Positions 28,069-38,549 of a stretch of DNA of 64,000 nucleotides are shown here, one piece after another. Within the stretch, counting starts at the first letter, position 1. Each line of letters starts with the position of its first letter. The DNA is from an uncultured Flavobacteriaceae bacterium (lineage in GTDB: Bacteria; Bacteroidota; Bacteroidia; Flavobacteriales; Flavobacteriaceae), in the NCBI GenBank assembly GCA_947504035.1, contig CANNGA010000003.1:279870-343869 (forward strand). The letters are read 5' to 3'. Below the pieces are notes generated by a model, which was not told where the DNA came from, searched no databases, and saw only the letters and a program-made list of their open reading frames with translations. A program made the translations under genes and the position numbers.

Positions 28069-29421
28069 TTAAGCTACTGCTTTTCTATTCTTACCTGTTT
28101 TCATTAAGCCATCGTAATGTCTGTTCAACAAGTATGAATTAATTTGTTGTACTGTATCTATAGCCACACCTACCATGATGAGCATAGAGGTACCTCCAAA
28201 GAATAAAGCCCAACCTTGTTGTACATTCATTAACTTTACAATAAACGCTGGAAAGATAGCTATAAGTGCTAAAAATATAGACCCTGGTAATGTTATTTGA
28301 GACATGATTTTATCTAAATACTCTGATGTTTCAGACCCTGGACGAATCCCTGGTATAAAACCGCCACTACGCTTTAAATCATCTGCCATTTTGTTTGTTG
28401 GTACTGTAATTGCGGTATAGAAGTATGTGAATACTATAATTAATAACGCAAATATCAAGTTGTACCAAAATCCAAATATATCAGAAAAATTTGTTTGAAT
28501 CCATAGGCCTGAAGCTGTATCTTTTAATAAAGAAGATTCTCCAATAAGTCCAGGAACAAACATAATTGCTTGAGCAAATATAATCGGCATTACTCCAGAA
28601 GCATTTAATTTTAAAGGGATGTACTGTCTAGACCCTCCTTCTGCAGCTTTCTCGTAACCACCAGAAGCGGTTCTACGTGCATATTGAACAGCAATTTTTC
28701 GTACTGCCATTACCAACATGATAGACGCTAGGATGATTACAAACCATACTACCAATTCAATTAAAATCATGATCAAACCACCGTTTGACTCTGTTACTCT
28801 TGCTGCATACTCTTGCACAAAAGACTGCGGTAACGTTGCTATAATACCTACCATGATTAACAATGAAATACCATTACCAATACCTTTATCGGTAATTTTT
28901 TCACCTAACCACATAGCGAATATACAGCCTGTGACTAATATCACTATAGAAGAAAAATAGAACAAACCACCCGTACCTAATAGGAAAGCAGACTGTGGTA
29001 TTCCTAAAGCTGGTAAGCTAGCCAGGTAACCTGGAGCTTGTAGCAAACAGATACCTATTGTCAACCAACGCGTGATTTGTGTTATTTTCTTTTGTCCACT
29101 CGCACCCTCTTTTTGCAGTTTCTGCAAATAAGGAATTGCAATCCCCATTAACTGTACAACAATAGAAGCTGAAATGTAAGGCATGATACCAAGTGCAAAA
29201 ATAGATGCGTTTGCAAATGCACCTCCTGTAAAAGCATTCAAAATGCTTAATATACCTGTATCTGTCTTATCGGACAAGGCACCTAATTGTGCAGCATCTA
29301 TACCTGGTAATACAACTTGAGCACCAAATCGATAAACTAATAATAGACTCACACTAACGATGATTCTATTTCTTAGTTCTTCAATTTTCCAAACATTTTT
29401 TATTGATTCTATAAATTTCAT
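28069..29421 (-). CDS. secY: Preprotein translocase subunit SecY
   Basis: SecY forms the protein-conducting channel of the inner membrane. The 450-residue protein has ten hydrophobic helices, the plug region after TM1 (GIDAAQLGALSDKTDTGILSILNAFTGG) and the conserved cytoplasmic loop FIPGIRPGSETSEYLDKI. It ends in a basic tail (MKTGKNRKAVA). It follows rplO by 14 nt, so it is translated from the same message. Confidence 0.98.
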   Translation of the reverse strand: MKFIESIKNVWKIEELRNRIIVSVSLLLVYRFGAQVVLPGIDAAQLGALSDKTDTGILSILNAFTGGAFANASIFALGIMPYISASIVVQLMGIAIPYLQKLQKEGASGQKKITQITRWLTIGICLLQAPGYLASLPALGIPQSAFLLGTGGLFYFSSIVILVTGCIFAMWLGEKITDKGIGNGISLLIMVGIIATLPQSFVQEYAARVTESNGGLIMILIELVVWFVIILASIMLVMAVRKIAVQYARRTASGGYEKAAEGGSRQYIPLKLNASGVMPIIFAQAIMFVPGLIGESSLLKDTASGLWIQTNFSDIFGFWYNLIFALLIIVFTYFYTAITVPTNKMADDLKRSGGFIPGIRPGSETSEYLDKIMSQITLPGSIFLALIAIFPAFIVKLMNVQQGWALFFGGTSMLIMVGVAIDTVQQINSYLLNRHYDGLMKTGKNRKAVA

Positions 29422-29435
29422 ACGTTAATGTCGTC

Positions 29436-29888
29436 TTATAAAGTTATCGCTTCTCCTCCTGCTGCTTCGATAGCTGCTTTAGCTGAAGCTGAAAATTTGT
29501 GAGCAGATACTTTTAGTTTTGCTTTTAATTCTCCTCTTCCTAATACTTTAACAAGGTCGTTTTTACCTGCTAATCTATTAGAAAATAATGTTTCAAAATC
29601 AACAACATCGCTTACCTTCTTATCATCTACTAACGCTTGTAACGTATCTAGGTTGATAGCTTGGTAGGCTACACGGTTAATATTAGTAAAACCAAACTTA
29701 GGTACACGTCTTTGTAATGGCATTTGTCCACCTTCAAATCCTAATTTCTTAGAATATCCAGAACGGGACTTAGCCCCTTTGTGACCACGTGTTGCCGTAC
29801 CACCTTTTCCTGAACCTTGTCCGCGACCTACTCGCTTGCCTTGTGTTTTTACCGATCCTTTTGCCGGTTGTAAGTTACTTAAATTCAT
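29436..29888 (-). CDS. rplO: 50S ribosomal protein L15
   Basis: L15 is a late-assembly large-subunit protein. The 150-residue sequence begins MNLSNLQPAKGSVKTQGKRVGRGQGSGKG-like, with the Gly-rich unstructured arm that reaches into rRNA, and ends in the globular L18e-like domain (VLGRGELKAKLKVSAHKFSASA). It is 12 nt downstream of rpmD. Confidence 0.97.
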   Translation of the reverse strand: MNLSNLQPAKGSVKTQGKRVGRGQGSGKGGTATRGHKGAKSRSGYSKKLGFEGGQMPLQRRVPKFGFTNINRVAYQAINLDTLQALVDDKKVSDVVDFETLFSNRLAGKNDLVKVLGRGELKAKLKVSAHKFSASAKAAIEAAGGEAITL

Positions 29889-29900
29889 TGTTGTTATGTG

Positions 29901-30080
29901 TTAAGCTTCTTCTACAGAAACTAAATGTGAAACTTTAGCAACCATACCAAGTATATTTGGTGTAGCTTCATGCTCTTTTACTTGTCCAATCTTCTTAAGA
30001 CCCAAAGCTTCTAACGTTCTTTTTTGTCTTTGCGTACGATTGATTGCGCTTTTAACTTTTTTTACTTTAATCTTTGCCAT
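29901..30080 (-). CDS. rpmD: 50S ribosomal protein L30
   Basis: A 59-residue frame reads MAKIKVKKVKSAINRTQRQK and continues with LEALGLKKIGQVKEHEATPNILGMV. These are the two halves of the L30 ferredoxin-like fold. It lies between rpsE (11 nt) and rplO (12 nt), its standard place. Confidence 0.96.
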   Translation of the reverse strand: MAKIKVKKVKSAINRTQRQKRTLEALGLKKIGQVKEHEATPNILGMVAKVSHLVSVEEA

Positions 30081-30091
30081 CTCTGTCTGTA

Positions 30092-30616
30092 TTAAGCGTT
30101 AAAAACTTGTTCAAGTGAAATACCTCTATCTCTTGCTATAGCTTTAGCATCTCTTAGTTGTAATAAAGCATCGAAAGTTGCTTTAACAACATTATGAGGG
30201 TTCGATGAACCTTGAGATTTTGATAATACATCGTGTACACCTACGGCTTCAAGAACCGTTCTAACGGCTCCACCTGCAATTACACCTGTACCAGGAGCTG
30301 CTGGAATAATATTTACTCTAGCACCACCGTATTTTCCTTTTTGCTCATGAGGTAAAGTTCCTTTGATGATAGGAATACGTACAAGGTTTTTCTTAGCGTC
30401 TTCTACTGCTTTTGCAATTGCACTAGCAACATCTTTAGATTTCCCTAAACCTTGTCCTACAACACCTGCTTCATCACCAACAACTACTATTGCCGAAAAA
30501 CCGAATGCTCTACCACCTTTTGTTACCTTAGTAACTCTTTGCACACCAACAAGACGATCTTTAAGATCTAATCCTCCTGGTTTTACTAATTCTGCGCTTT
30601 TATATTTTTGATACAT
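30092..30616 (-). CDS. rpsE: 30S ribosomal protein S5
   Basis: S5 helps control decoding fidelity at the mRNA entrance. The 174-residue protein has the S5 N-terminal dsRBD-like domain ([27 protein letters not shown]) and the C-terminal domain ([34 protein letters not shown]). It is 6 nt downstream of rplR. Confidence 0.98.
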   Translation of the reverse strand: MYQKYKSAELVKPGGLDLKDRLVGVQRVTKVTKGGRAFGFSAIVVVGDEAGVVGQGLGKSKDVASAIAKAVEDAKKNLVRIPIIKGTLPHEQKGKYGGARVNIIPAAPGTGVIAGGAVRTVLEAVGVHDVLSKSQGSSNPHNVVKATFDALLQLRDAKAIARDRGISLEQVFNA

Positions 30617-30622
30617 AATTTC

Positions 30623-30979
30623 TTAGAATTTAAGTCCTGCTTCTCTTGCGCCTTCGGCTAATGATTTTACTCGTCCGTGGTATAAATACCCGCCTCTATC
30701 GAAAGCGATTGTTTCTACACCAGCTTTTAAAGCTTTTTCTGCAATAGCTTTTCCTACTAAGGCAGCAACTTCACTTTTGTTACCTTTAGCAGCAGCTATA
30801 TCTTTATCTCTTGAAGATGCAGCGCTAATGGTTACACCAGTAACGTCATCTACTAATTGAGCATAAATTTCTTTATTACTTCTATAAACAGCTAATCGTG
30901 GTCTTGCTTCTGTACCAGAAACAACCTTACGGATTCTGTTTTTTATTCTTAGTCTTCTATCGTTCTTTGTTAATGCCAT
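30623..30979 (-). CDS. rplR: 50S ribosomal protein L18
   Basis: L18 carries 5S rRNA into the large subunit. The 118-residue protein shows [34 protein letters not shown] and the closing [28 protein letters not shown]. It is 9 nt downstream of rplF. Confidence 0.98.
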   Translation of the reverse strand: MALTKNDRRLRIKNRIRKVVSGTEARPRLAVYRSNKEIYAQLVDDVTGVTISAASSRDKDIAAAKGNKSEVAALVGKAIAEKALKAGVETIAFDRGGYLYHGRVKSLAEGAREAGLKF

Positions 30980-30988
30980 AACTTCTTA

Positions 30989-31531
30989 TTAAGCTGATTT
31001 ACCTGCTTTTCTTCTTATTTCTTCACCAACAAACTTGATTCCTTTTCCTTTGTAAGGTTCTGGCTTACGGAAGCCACGGATCTTAGCGGCTACTTGACCA
31101 ACTAATTGTTTATCGTGAGACGTTAGTTTAACGATTGGATTCTTTCCTTTTTCAGAAATAGTTTCTATTTTAACTTCAGGAGCGATATCTAAAACGATGT
31201 TATGAGAAAATCCTAATGCTAAATCTAATTTCTGTCCTTGGTTAGAGGCTCTATAACCTACACCAACCAATTCTAATTCTTTTGTCCAACCAGTAGATAC
31301 ACCTGCAATCATGTTATGCATTAAAGATCTGTATAAGCCATGTTTTGCTTTTTGATCTTTTGTATCTGAAGAACGCGTTACTAATATGTTTCCGTCTTCT
31401 ACTTTTATAGCAACGGTATCGAAGTTTTGCGTTAATTCTCCTAATTTTCCTTTTACAGTAACAACGCTATCTTTAACGTCTACTGTTACACCTTCTGGAA
31501 TGGCTACTGGATTATTTCCTATTCTTGACAT
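30989..31531 (-). CDS. rplF: 50S ribosomal protein L6
   Basis: L6 lies near the factor-binding site. The 180-residue protein contains two related domains and the signature PEPYKGKGIKFVGEEIRRKAGKSA. The start MSRIGNNPVAIPEGV is canonical. Confidence 0.98.
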   Translation of the reverse strand: MSRIGNNPVAIPEGVTVDVKDSVVTVKGKLGELTQNFDTVAIKVEDGNILVTRSSDTKDQKAKHGLYRSLMHNMIAGVSTGWTKELELVGVGYRASNQGQKLDLALGFSHNIVLDIAPEVKIETISEKGKNPIVKLTSHDKQLVGQVAAKIRGFRKPEPYKGKGIKFVGEEIRRKAGKSA

Positions 31532-31549
31532 TTCTTCTGGGTTTTAAAA

Positions 31550-31948
31550 TTAGTAAACGTAACATAATACTTCACCACCTACATTGTCTCTACGTGCTTG
31601 CTTACCTGTCATTACGCCGTGAGACGTAGAAACGATGGCAATACCAAGTCCGTTAAGGATTCTAGGTAATTCTTTAGCACCTGCATACTTACGTAAACCT
31701 GGTGTACTAATACGTTCAATTTTCTTGATTACGGGTTCTTTTGTTTCTTTGTTATACTTAAGTGCTATCTTAATAGAACCTTGTACACTTGAATCATCGA
31801 ACTTGTAGCTTAAAATATATCCTTGTTCGAATAATATTTTAGTAATGTCTTTCTTTAAGTTAGATGCAGGAATTTCTACCACTCTGTGGTTTGCTCTAAT
31901 TGCATTTCTAACTCTCGTAAGATAATCCGCTATTGGATCTGAATACAT
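31550..31948 (-). CDS. rpsH: 30S ribosomal protein S8
   Basis: S8 binds the central domain of 16S rRNA. The 132-residue protein begins MYSDPIADYLTRVRNAIRANH and ends with the conserved GIAIVSTSHGVMTGKQARRDNVGGEVLCYVY. A 75-nt spacer separates it from rpsN, the widest gap in the first half of the operon. In E. coli S8 represses the spc operon; no equivalent leader was identified here. Confidence 0.98.
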   Translation of the reverse strand: MYSDPIADYLTRVRNAIRANHRVVEIPASNLKKDITKILFEQGYILSYKFDDSSVQGSIKIALKYNKETKEPVIKKIERISTPGLRKYAGAKELPRILNGLGIAIVSTSHGVMTGKQARRDNVGGEVLCYVY

Positions 31949-32023
31949 ATTTATTAATTTGCGGTTGTGGTTTTCAATACCGTCTCTCGGCTTGAACCTA
32001 CTACCAATTTATAATTCTTTTTT

Positions 32024-32293
32024 TTACCAACTTGCTTTTTTAACACCTGGGATTAACCCTTGGTTAGCCATTTCTCTAAAAGTAACACGAGAGATACCAA
32101 ATGTTCTCATGTAACCTTTAGGTCTACCAGTTAGTTTACATCTGTTATGCTGACGTATAGGTGAAGCATTTTTTGGTAACTTCTGTAAAGCCTCATAATC
32201 TCCAGCTTCTTTCAAAGCTTTACGTTTTGCGGCGTACTTTGCTACAGTTTTACTTCTTTTTACCTCACGGGCTTTCATTGATTCTTTAGCCAT
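32024..32293 (-). CDS. rpsN: 30S ribosomal protein S14, long zinc-free form
   Basis: The 89-residue protein is the long, zinc-independent S14. It lacks the CxxC pairs of the 61-residue zinc form and ends in [33 protein letters not shown] and [11 protein letters not shown]. It lies 3 nt downstream of rplE. Confidence 0.97.
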   Translation of the reverse strand: MAKESMKAREVKRSKTVAKYAAKRKALKEAGDYEALQKLPKNASPIRQHNRCKLTGRPKGYMRTFGISRVTFREMANQGLIPGVKKASW

Positions 32294-32296
32294 AAC

Positions 32297-32848
32297 TTAG
32301 TTCTTTTTAAAAGGTACCCCTAGTTCAGTTAATAATGATTTTGCTTCTTTATCTGTTTCAGCAGAAGTTACAAATGTAATATCCATTCCTGAGATTTTAT
32401 TAACTTTATCAATATTTATCTCTGGAAAAATGATTTGTTCTGTAATTCCTAGGTTATAATTCCCTCTTCCGTCGAAACCAGTGGCTTTAATACCATTAAA
32501 ATCTCTAACTCGTGGTAATGCAGAAGTTACTAAACGGTCTAAGAATTCATACATTTTTTCACCACGTAAGGTTACTTTAACACCGATAGGCATTCCTTTA
32601 CGTAATTTAAAAGATGCAACATCCTTCTTAGATATAGTTGCTATTGCTTTTTGTCCAGATATTGTAGTTACCTCTTCTAAAGCATAGTCAATTAACTTCT
32701 TATCTGCTACTGCTGCTCCAACACCTTTAGATATTACTATCTTTTTAAGTTTTGGAACTTGCATTACATTTTTGTATCCAAATTCGTCTGTAAGAGCTGC
32801 AATTACTTTGCTTTTATACTCTTCTTTAAGTCTAGGTGTATATGCCAT
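32297..32848 (-). CDS. rplE: 50S ribosomal protein L5
   Basis: L5 is part of the central protuberance and binds 5S rRNA. The 183-residue protein shows [20 protein letters not shown], the [25 protein letters not shown] segment and the closing [19 protein letters not shown]. It is 2 nt from rplX. Confidence 0.98.
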   Translation of the reverse strand: MAYTPRLKEEYKSKVIAALTDEFGYKNVMQVPKLKKIVISKGVGAAVADKKLIDYALEEVTTISGQKAIATISKKDVASFKLRKGMPIGVKVTLRGEKMYEFLDRLVTSALPRVRDFNGIKATGFDGRGNYNLGITEQIIFPEINIDKVNKISGMDITFVTSAETDKEAKSLLTELGVPFKKN

Positions 32849-32850
32849 AA

Positions 32851-33168
32851 CTATATTACTTCTTTAGATTTTACTGCAACCCTTTGTTTCTTACCTGTCT
32901 TTTCATCTTTCTCGTAAGTAACACGAGTTGTTTCTCCCTTAGAAGTTAACAATGATAAGTTAGACACGTGAATAGGTGCTTCTTTTTCTACGATTCCGCC
33001 TTGAGGATTTTGTGCACTTGGCTTCGTGTGTTTCTTCACCATGTTTACACCCTCAACGATCGCTTTATTCTTTGCTATGAATACTTTTTGTACTTTACCT
33101 TCAGATCCTTTATGGTCTCCAGCAATTACTTTTACAGTATCTCCAGTTTTAATTTTAAGCTTTGCCAT
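32851..33168 (-). CDS. rplX: 50S ribosomal protein L24
   Basis: L24 is an early assembly protein near the tunnel exit. The 105-residue KOW-domain protein has [22 protein letters not shown] and [33 protein letters not shown]. Confidence 0.97.
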   Translation of the reverse strand: MAKLKIKTGDTVKVIAGDHKGSEGKVQKVFIAKNKAIVEGVNMVKKHTKPSAQNPQGGIVEKEAPIHVSNLSLLTSKGETTRVTYEKDEKTGKKQRVAVKSKEVI

Positions 33169-33183
33169 CTTAATTTTTCTGTA

Positions 33184-33552
33184 TTAAAGCACCTCTGGTG
33201 CTAATGATACAATCTTCATGAATTGTTTATCACGAAGCTCTCTAGCAACAGGTCCAAATACACGTGTTCCTCTCATTTCACCCGTTGGGTTTAAAAGTAC
33301 ACAAGCATTGTCATCAAATCTTATATAAGATCCATCAGGACGTCTTACTTCTTTCTTTGTACGAACAACTACTGCTGTAGATACTGCTCCTTTTTTAATG
33401 TTTCCATTAGGAGTAGAATCTTTTACAGAGACAACAATTTTGTCTCCAACAGAAGCATATCTTCTTTTAGTACCACCTAATACACGGATCGTTAAAACTT
33501 CCTTTGCACCAGTGTTATCAGCTACCTTTAATCTTGATTCTTGTTGTACCAT
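33184..33552 (-). CDS. rplN: 50S ribosomal protein L14
   Basis: L14 forms bridges with the small subunit. The 122-residue protein begins [27 protein letters not shown] and ends [21 protein letters not shown], the standard length and termini. Confidence 0.98.
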   Translation of the reverse strand: MVQQESRLKVADNTGAKEVLTIRVLGGTKRRYASVGDKIVVSVKDSTPNGNIKKGAVSTAVVVRTKKEVRRPDGSYIRFDDNACVLLNPTGEMRGTRVFGPVARELRDKQFMKIVSLAPEVL

Positions 33553-33554
33553 AA

Positions 33555-33812
33555 TTACTTCGCTCTTTCAATTATTTCAACTAATCTCCAGCACTTAGAT
33601 TTACTTAAAGGTCGTGTTTCCATGATTCTTACAGTATCACCTTCGTTGCAGTCGTTTTTCTCGTCGTGCGCAACATATTTCTTTGTCTTTAACACGAACT
33701 TTCCATACATAGGGTGCTTTACTTTTTTCACCTCAGAAACCACAATAGATTTCTGCATCTTGTTACTTGTAACAATCCCTATACGTTCTTTTCTTAAATT
33801 TCTTGTTTCCAT
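33555..33812 (-). CDS. rpsQ: 30S ribosomal protein S17
   Basis: S17 is a primary 16S rRNA binder. The 85-residue OB-fold protein shows [39 protein letters not shown] and [23 protein letters not shown]. It is 2 nt from rplN. Confidence 0.97.
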   Translation of the reverse strand: METRNLRKERIGIVTSNKMQKSIVVSEVKKVKHPMYGKFVLKTKKYVAHDEKNDCNEGDTVRIMETRPLSKSKCWRLVEIIERAK

Positions 33813-33823
33813 ATTCAGCAGAA

Positions 33824-34018
33824 TTATTGTAGTTCTCTTTTAGTTAATTCCGTGGCAATTCTAGCAACGCTTCTTCTTAATGTACGTAACTGAATTGGAT
33901 TTTCTAAAGGAGATATTGCATGAGACAATTTAAGGTCTGAATAACTCTTTTTAGTTTCACCAAGTTTTTCTTGTAACTCAGCTACAGATAATTCTTTAAT
34001 TTCTGATTGTTTCATCAT
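33824..34018 (-). CDS. rpmC: 50S ribosomal protein L29
   Basis: L29 lies at the tunnel exit and helps dock SRP and trigger factor. The 64-residue two-helix protein reads [19 protein letters not shown] and later [22 protein letters not shown]. Translation may start at the second Met, one codon later. Confidence 0.96.
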   Translation of the reverse strand: MMKQSEIKELSVAELQEKLGETKKSYSDLKLSHAISPLENPIQLRTLRRSVARIATELTKRELQ

Positions 34019-34027
34019 CTTAAATTA

Positions 34028-34447
34028 TTATGCTTCGTAATCTCTAGCAATTATAAACTTAGTTTTCACTGGTAACTTTTGTGCTGCCAAACGTAATGCT
34101 TCTTTAGCAACGTCTAATGGCACTCCACCAATTTCGAATAAAACACGACCTGGTTTTACAACAGCTGCCCAATATTCTACGGCACCTTTACCTTTACCCA
34201 TACGTACTTCAAGAGGCTTTTTAGTAATAGGCTTGTCTGGAAAAATTTTAATCCAAAGTTGCCCTTCTCTTTTCATGTAACGTGTAGCGGCAATACGTGC
34301 TGCTTCTATTTGACGCGATGTTAAAAAATTCGAGTCTAGTGATTTTATTCCAAAAGTTCCACTTGAAAGTTGGTGCCCTCTTCCGGCATTACCTTTCATG
34401 CGTCCTTTTTGCTGTTTACGAAATTTTGTTCTTTTAGGCTGTAACAT
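34028..34447 (-). CDS. rplP: 50S ribosomal protein L16
   Basis: L16 contacts the A-site tRNA elbow. The 139-residue protein begins [21 protein letters not shown] and has [30 protein letters not shown]. Both conserved blocks are complete. Confidence 0.98.
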   Translation of the reverse strand: MLQPKRTKFRKQQKGRMKGNAGRGHQLSSGTFGIKSLDSNFLTSRQIEAARIAATRYMKREGQLWIKIFPDKPITKKPLEVRMGKGKGAVEYWAAVVKPGRVLFEIGGVPLDVAKEALRLAAQKLPVKTKFIIARDYEA

Positions 34448-34468
34448 TTTTCTTTACTTTATAAAAAA

Positions 34469-35194
34469 TTACTTTCTACGACGAGGTCCTTTGTTATTTC
34501 CACCGCGTCCTCCGGCTCCACCTTTTCCTTGCTTCTTAGATAACCCAACAAGCGGAGAAAGTTCTCTTTTACCATATACTTCACCTTTCATGATCCATAC
34601 TTTAACACCTAATCTACCATAAGTAGTATGTGCTTCAACTAAAGCATAATCAATATCGGCTCTGAATGTTGATAAAGGAATACGTCCTTCTTTGTAGTGT
34701 TCTGAACGTGCCATTTCAGCTCCGTTTAAACGCCCACTAATCTGGATTTTAATTCCTTCTGCGTTCATACGCATAGTAGCAGCAATAGCCATTTTGATAG
34801 CACGACGGTAAGAGATACGATTCTCTATTTGACGTGCAATACTTGATCCTACTAAAAATGCGTCTAGTTCAGGTCTTTTAATTTCAAAGATGTTAATCTG
34901 AACTTCTTTTCCAGTAATTTTCTTAAGCTCTTCTTTTAACTTGTCTACCTCTTGGCCACCTTTACCGATAATGATACCAGGTCTAGCAGTAGTGATAGTA
35001 ACGGTTACAAGTTTTAAAGTTCTTTCAATAATTACTCTACTTACACTAGCTTTAGATAAACGCGCGTGAACGTATTTTCTAATCTTATCGTCTTCGGCAA
35101 GTTTGTCACCATAATCGTTTCCTCCGTACCAGTTAGATTCCCATCCTCTGATAATTCCTAAGCGATTTCCGATTGGATTTGTCTTTTGTCCCAT
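34469..35194 (-). CDS. rpsC: 30S ribosomal protein S3
   Basis: S3 forms part of the mRNA entry helicase. The 241-residue protein has the KH domain ([20 protein letters not shown]) and the C-terminal block ([32 protein letters not shown]). A Gly/Lys/Arg-rich tail ([18 protein letters not shown]) follows. Confidence 0.98.
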   Translation of the reverse strand: MGQKTNPIGNRLGIIRGWESNWYGGNDYGDKLAEDDKIRKYVHARLSKASVSRVIIERTLKLVTVTITTARPGIIIGKGGQEVDKLKEELKKITGKEVQINIFEIKRPELDAFLVGSSIARQIENRISYRRAIKMAIAATMRMNAEGIKIQISGRLNGAEMARSEHYKEGRIPLSTFRADIDYALVEAHTTYGRLGVKVWIMKGEVYGKRELSPLVGLSKKQGKGGAGGRGGNNKGPRRRK

Positions 35195-35201
35195 ACTCTA
35201 T

Positions 35202-35609
35202 TTAAGCTTGTGTGTTATTGTTAGCGCCAACCACTAATGTAACATGGTTAGAACGTTTTCTTATTCTGTGTGCACGACCTTGAGGTGCTGGACGTAATCT
35301 CTTTAACATAGATCCGCCATCTACTCTAATCTCTTTTACGATTAACTCTGCTGTTTCAACATCGGCATCCTCGTTTTTAGATTGCCAGTTAGCGATAGCT
35401 GATAATAACAACTTCTCTAAACGGCCTGAGGCTTCTTTATTGTTGAATTTTAAGATATTAAGTGCTTTTTCTACTTTTTCACCTCTTACTAAATCGGCTA
35501 CTAAACGCATTTTCCTTGGTGACGTAGGACAGTTATTAAGCTTTGCAAAAGCAACTTGCTTTTTAGCTTCCTTAATAGCGTCTGCCATTTGTTTTTTACG
35601 ACTTCCCAT
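35202..35609 (-). CDS. rplV: 50S ribosomal protein L22
   Basis: L22 lines the nascent-peptide tunnel. The 135-residue protein contains [29 protein letters not shown], then the tunnel loop [30 protein letters not shown]. No insertion in the macrolide-relevant loop is apparent. Confidence 0.98.
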   Translation of the reverse strand: MGSRKKQMADAIKEAKKQVAFAKLNNCPTSPRKMRLVADLVRGEKVEKALNILKFNNKEASGRLEKLLLSAIANWQSKNEDADVETAELIVKEIRVDGGSMLKRLRPAPQGRAHRIRKRSNHVTLVVGANNNTQA

Positions 35610-35615
35610 AGCTTA

Positions 35616-35894
35616 CTACTTTTTACCTTTATTTTTAGCACCTGCATGCCCACGGAATGAACGTGTTGGTGAAAATTCTCCTAATTTATGACCTACCATG
35701 TTCTCTGTAACATATACTGGTACAAATTGACGGCCATTGTGCACTGCGATAGTTTGACCAACGAAGTCTGGAGTAATCATACTTGCTCTAGACCAAGTTT
35801 TGATAACCGTTTTCTTGTTACCATCTACATTGGCAGCTACTTTTCGTTCTAATTTATAATGAACGTAAGGTCCTTTTTTTAATGATCTTGCCAT
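35616..35894 (-). CDS. rpsS: 30S ribosomal protein S19
   Basis: S19 lies in the small-subunit head. The 92-residue protein begins [19 protein letters not shown] and has the signature [41 protein letters not shown]. It is 3 nt from rplB. Confidence 0.98.
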   Translation of the reverse strand: MARSLKKGPYVHYKLERKVAANVDGNKKTVIKTWSRASMITPDFVGQTIAVHNGRQFVPVYVTENMVGHKLGEFSPTRSFRGHAGAKNKGKK

Positions 35895-35897
35895 GTC

Positions 35898-36725
35898 TTA
35901 TTTCTTTCTACGTTCTACAATATATTTATTACTCGCTTTTGTTTTAGAACGGGTTCTGTAACCTTTAGCAGGTATACCGTTTCTAGAACGAGGGTGTCCA
36001 CCTGAAGCACGACCTTCACCACCACCCATTGGGTGATCGACAGGGTTCATTCTTACTGGGTTTGTTCTTGGTCTTCTACCTAACCATCGTGTTCTACCTG
36101 CTTTACCACCAACTAATAACTGGTGATCAGAGTTAGAAACAACACCTACTGTAGCCATACAAGTTACCAACACTAAACGTGTTTCACCCGACGGTAATTT
36201 TACTGTCGCAAATCTACCATCTCTTGCCATTAACTGTGCAAAAGCACCAGCACTACGTGCCATTACTGCACCTTGACTAGGACGTAATTCTAAACAAGAA
36301 ATAATTGTACCTAATGGAATTTCACTTAATGGCATTGCATTTCCTATTTCAGGAGCGATACCTTCTTTTCCAGAAACAATTGTTTGCCCAACTTGAAGTC
36401 CGTTTTGAGCAATAATATAACGCTTCTCACCATCTTGGTAATTTAATAAAGCGATAAAAGCTGTTCTGTTTGGATCGTATTCGATAGACTTAACTTCGGC
36501 AGGAATTCCTGCTTTGTCTCTTTTAAAGTCTATAATACGATACTTCTTTTTATGACCACCACCAATATAGCGCATGGTCATTCTTCCTTGACTGTTTCTA
36601 CCACCAGACCTTTTTTTCGGAGCTAATAAACTTTTCTCCGGCTTATCAGTAGTTATGGCGTCATACCCATTTACTACTCTAAATCGCTGTCCTGGTGTGA
36701 TTGGTTTTAATTTTCTTACTGACAT
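35898..36725 (-). CDS. rplB: 50S ribosomal protein L2
   Basis: L2 is needed for subunit association and peptidyl transfer. The 275-residue protein shows the late signature [14 protein letters not shown] and [20 protein letters not shown], with the functionally important His of the HPMGGG loop. The N-terminus [20 protein letters not shown] is of normal Bacteroidota form. Confidence 0.98.
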   Translation of the reverse strand: MSVRKLKPITPGQRFRVVNGYDAITTDKPEKSLLAPKKRSGGRNSQGRMTMRYIGGGHKKKYRIIDFKRDKAGIPAEVKSIEYDPNRTAFIALLNYQDGEKRYIIAQNGLQVGQTIVSGKEGIAPEIGNAMPLSEIPLGTIISCLELRPSQGAVMARSAGAFAQLMARDGRFATVKLPSGETRLVLVTCMATVGVVSNSDHQLLVGGKAGRTRWLGRRPRTNPVRMNPVDHPMGGGEGRASGGHPRSRNGIPAKGYRTRSKTKASNKYIVERRKK

Positions 36726-36730
36726 TCTAA

Positions 36731-37021
36731 TTACATATTAGCGTATAAATCAATCATCTCACCTTCCGCCAGTTGTACAATTGCTTTTTTAACAGCATTT
36801 GTTTTACCATGTTGTATACCAGTTTTTGTGTACTTGGTACTACGATCTGGACGGACATTTATAGTACGAACTTTAGCAACAGAAACGCCATAAGCAGCTT
36901 CCACTGCTTTTTTAATTTCTACCTTGTTCGCCTTTGTATTCACTGCGAATGTATAACGGTTTCTTAACTCGCTATCAGCTGTCGCTTTTTCTGTGATTAT
37001 AGGTTTAATTAAGATACTCAT
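36731..37021 (-). CDS. rplW: 50S ribosomal protein L23
   Basis: L23 forms the docking site for SRP and trigger factor at the tunnel exit. The 96-residue protein begins [27 protein letters not shown] and has [24 protein letters not shown]. Confidence 0.97.
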   Translation of the reverse strand: MSILIKPIITEKATADSELRNRYTFAVNTKANKVEIKKAVEAAYGVSVAKVRTINVRPDRSTKYTKTGIQHGKTNAVKKAIVQLAEGEMIDLYANM

Positions 37022-37029
37022 CTCGTTTC

Positions 37030-37659
37030 TTATTTACTTAAGTTAGATTCTATTCCTTCTAAAGCTCCTTCTAAAAACACGACTTGATTTGCATTTAAAA
37101 TCTTGTACGTGCTCAATTCTGAGCTTGTTATCACTTCAGAGCCTTTTAAATTACGTGATGACAAATACACATTGTTATTTGCTTCACCTAATACAAATAA
37201 AGACTTCTTGTTTTGTAAATCTAAAGCTTTTAAAACAGCTGTAAAGTTTTTTGTTTTTGGAGATTCAAAATTAAAATCTTCTAAAACAGTAATTGCTTTT
37301 TCACTTGTTTTAATGCTTAAAGCAGATTTACGAGCCAAACGCTTAACGTTTTTGTTAAGTTTAAGACTATAGTTTCTTGGTCTTGGTCCAAACATACGAC
37401 CACCACCTTTAAACACACCAGACTTGATACTACCTGCACGTGCAGTACCAGTACCTTTTTGCTTCTTAATCTTACGCGTAGATCCAGATATCTCTCCTCT
37501 TTCTTTAGATTTGTGAGTACCTTGTCTTTGGTTTGCTAAGTATTGCTTAACATCCAAATATACAGCATGATTATTAGGCTCGATAGCGAACACTTCTTTA
37601 GAAAGGTCTACCTTTCTACCTGTGTCTTTTCCGTTTATATCTAAAACAGCTACTTCCAT
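37030..37659 (-). CDS. rplD: 50S ribosomal protein L4
   Basis: L4 reaches into the tunnel and, in E. coli, represses the S10 operon. The 209-residue protein has the loop [34 protein letters not shown] and [25 protein letters not shown]. Its ATG overlaps the rplC stop by 1 nt, so the two are translationally coupled. A terminator-like hairpin in the operon leader makes an autoregulatory role worth testing. Confidence 0.98.
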   Translation of the reverse strand: MEVAVLDINGKDTGRKVDLSKEVFAIEPNNHAVYLDVKQYLANQRQGTHKSKERGEISGSTRKIKKQKGTGTARAGSIKSGVFKGGGRMFGPRPRNYSLKLNKNVKRLARKSALSIKTSEKAITVLEDFNFESPKTKNFTAVLKALDLQNKKSLFVLGEANNNVYLSSRNLKGSEVITSSELSTYKILNANQVVFLEGALEGIESNLSK

Positions 37660-38276
37660 TACTTCTGAATAATTACATAAGCGTTTTTATGTCCAGGCAC
37701 ACACCCTTTCACAACAAGTAAGTTCTTTTCAGCAACCACTTTTAAAACTCTTAAATTTTGAACTTTCACTTTATCGCCTCCCATTCTTCCGGCCATTTTC
37801 ATGCCTTTGAATACTCTTGCAGGATAAGATGCAGCTCCAATAGAACCTGGCGCTCTTAAACGGTTATGCTGACCGTGAGTCGCTTGACCTACACCACCAA
37901 AACCATGACGTTTTACAACACCTTGAAATCCTTTACCTTTTGACGTTCCAGAGATATCAACAAACTCACCTTCTGCAAAGTGATCTACAGTGATAGCATC
38001 TCCTAATTTGTACTCCTCATCAAAACCTTTAAATTCAACAACCTTGCGTTTTACAGAAGTACCCGCTTTTTTAGCATGACCTAAGTCTGCTTTTGTAGCG
38101 CTTTTTTCTGTCGCGTCATCGAAACCTAACTGAATAGCTTCATAGCCATCAATTTCTTCAGTTCTGACTTGGGTAACGGTACATGGCCCAGCTTCGATAA
38201 CTGTACATGGAATGTTCTTTCCATTTTCATCGAAGATGCTGGTCATACCGATTTTCTTTCCAATTAACCCAGACAT
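37659..38276 (-). CDS. rplC: 50S ribosomal protein L3
   Basis: L3 is an early assembly protein near the peptidyl transferase centre. The 205-residue protein begins [28 protein letters not shown]. The conserved [34 protein letters not shown] block includes the Gln that is methylated in E. coli. It is the first gene of the operon here because rpsJ lies in the str operon 2.3 kb upstream. Confidence 0.98.
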   Translation of the reverse strand: MSGLIGKKIGMTSIFDENGKNIPCTVIEAGPCTVTQVRTEEIDGYEAIQLGFDDATEKSATKADLGHAKKAGTSVKRKVVEFKGFDEEYKLGDAITVDHFAEGEFVDISGTSKGKGFQGVVKRHGFGGVGQATHGQHNRLRAPGSIGAASYPARVFKGMKMAGRMGGDKVKVQNLRVLKVVAEKNLLVVKGCVPGHKNAYVIIQK

Positions 38277-38422
38277 ATTTATTAATTTAATTAATTATTA
38301 TTTGTTATTTAAAACTAAAAAAAGCTGAAAAATACGCTTCAGCTTTGAATTGTATTGTTCCGTTTTTCCTTCGCCCACAGCGGAAGGACATGTTATTCTT
38401 AGTACCTCTAAGAATTTTTGTG
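38277..38422 (-). ncRNA. Structured leader of the rplC operon with terminator-like hairpin
   Basis: About 146 nt separate the predicted start site from rplC. In mRNA order the leader has three hairpins. H1 (38395-38402 with 38408-38415) is eight perfect pairs. H2 (38367-38374 with 38380-38388) is eight pairs with one bulge. H3 (38321-38329 with 38338-38346) is nine perfect pairs followed by a seven-base T-run on the minus strand. H3 has the form of an intrinsic terminator placed 45 nt before the first gene, so regulated attenuation is plausible. Confidence 0.6.
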
Positions 38423-38426
38423 GCTG

Positions 38427-38456
38427 CAAAAGTAGCTATTTTTATCCAATAATCAA
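38427..38456 (-). promoter_or_regulatory. Promoter of the S10-spc-alpha operon
   Basis: On the minus strand TTG (38454-38456), a 19-nt spacer and TACTTTTG (38427-38434) match the flavobacterial housekeeping consensus exactly. The same spacing is used upstream of rpsL. The start site should lie near 38422. Confidence 0.75.
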
Positions 38457-38549
38457 AACTATAATTATTTATTTTTTAATGATTTACATATTATGACGTC
38501 TTAGCTGCAATACACCTAAAATCAATTAATGTTAATCTCTAAAATAGAC

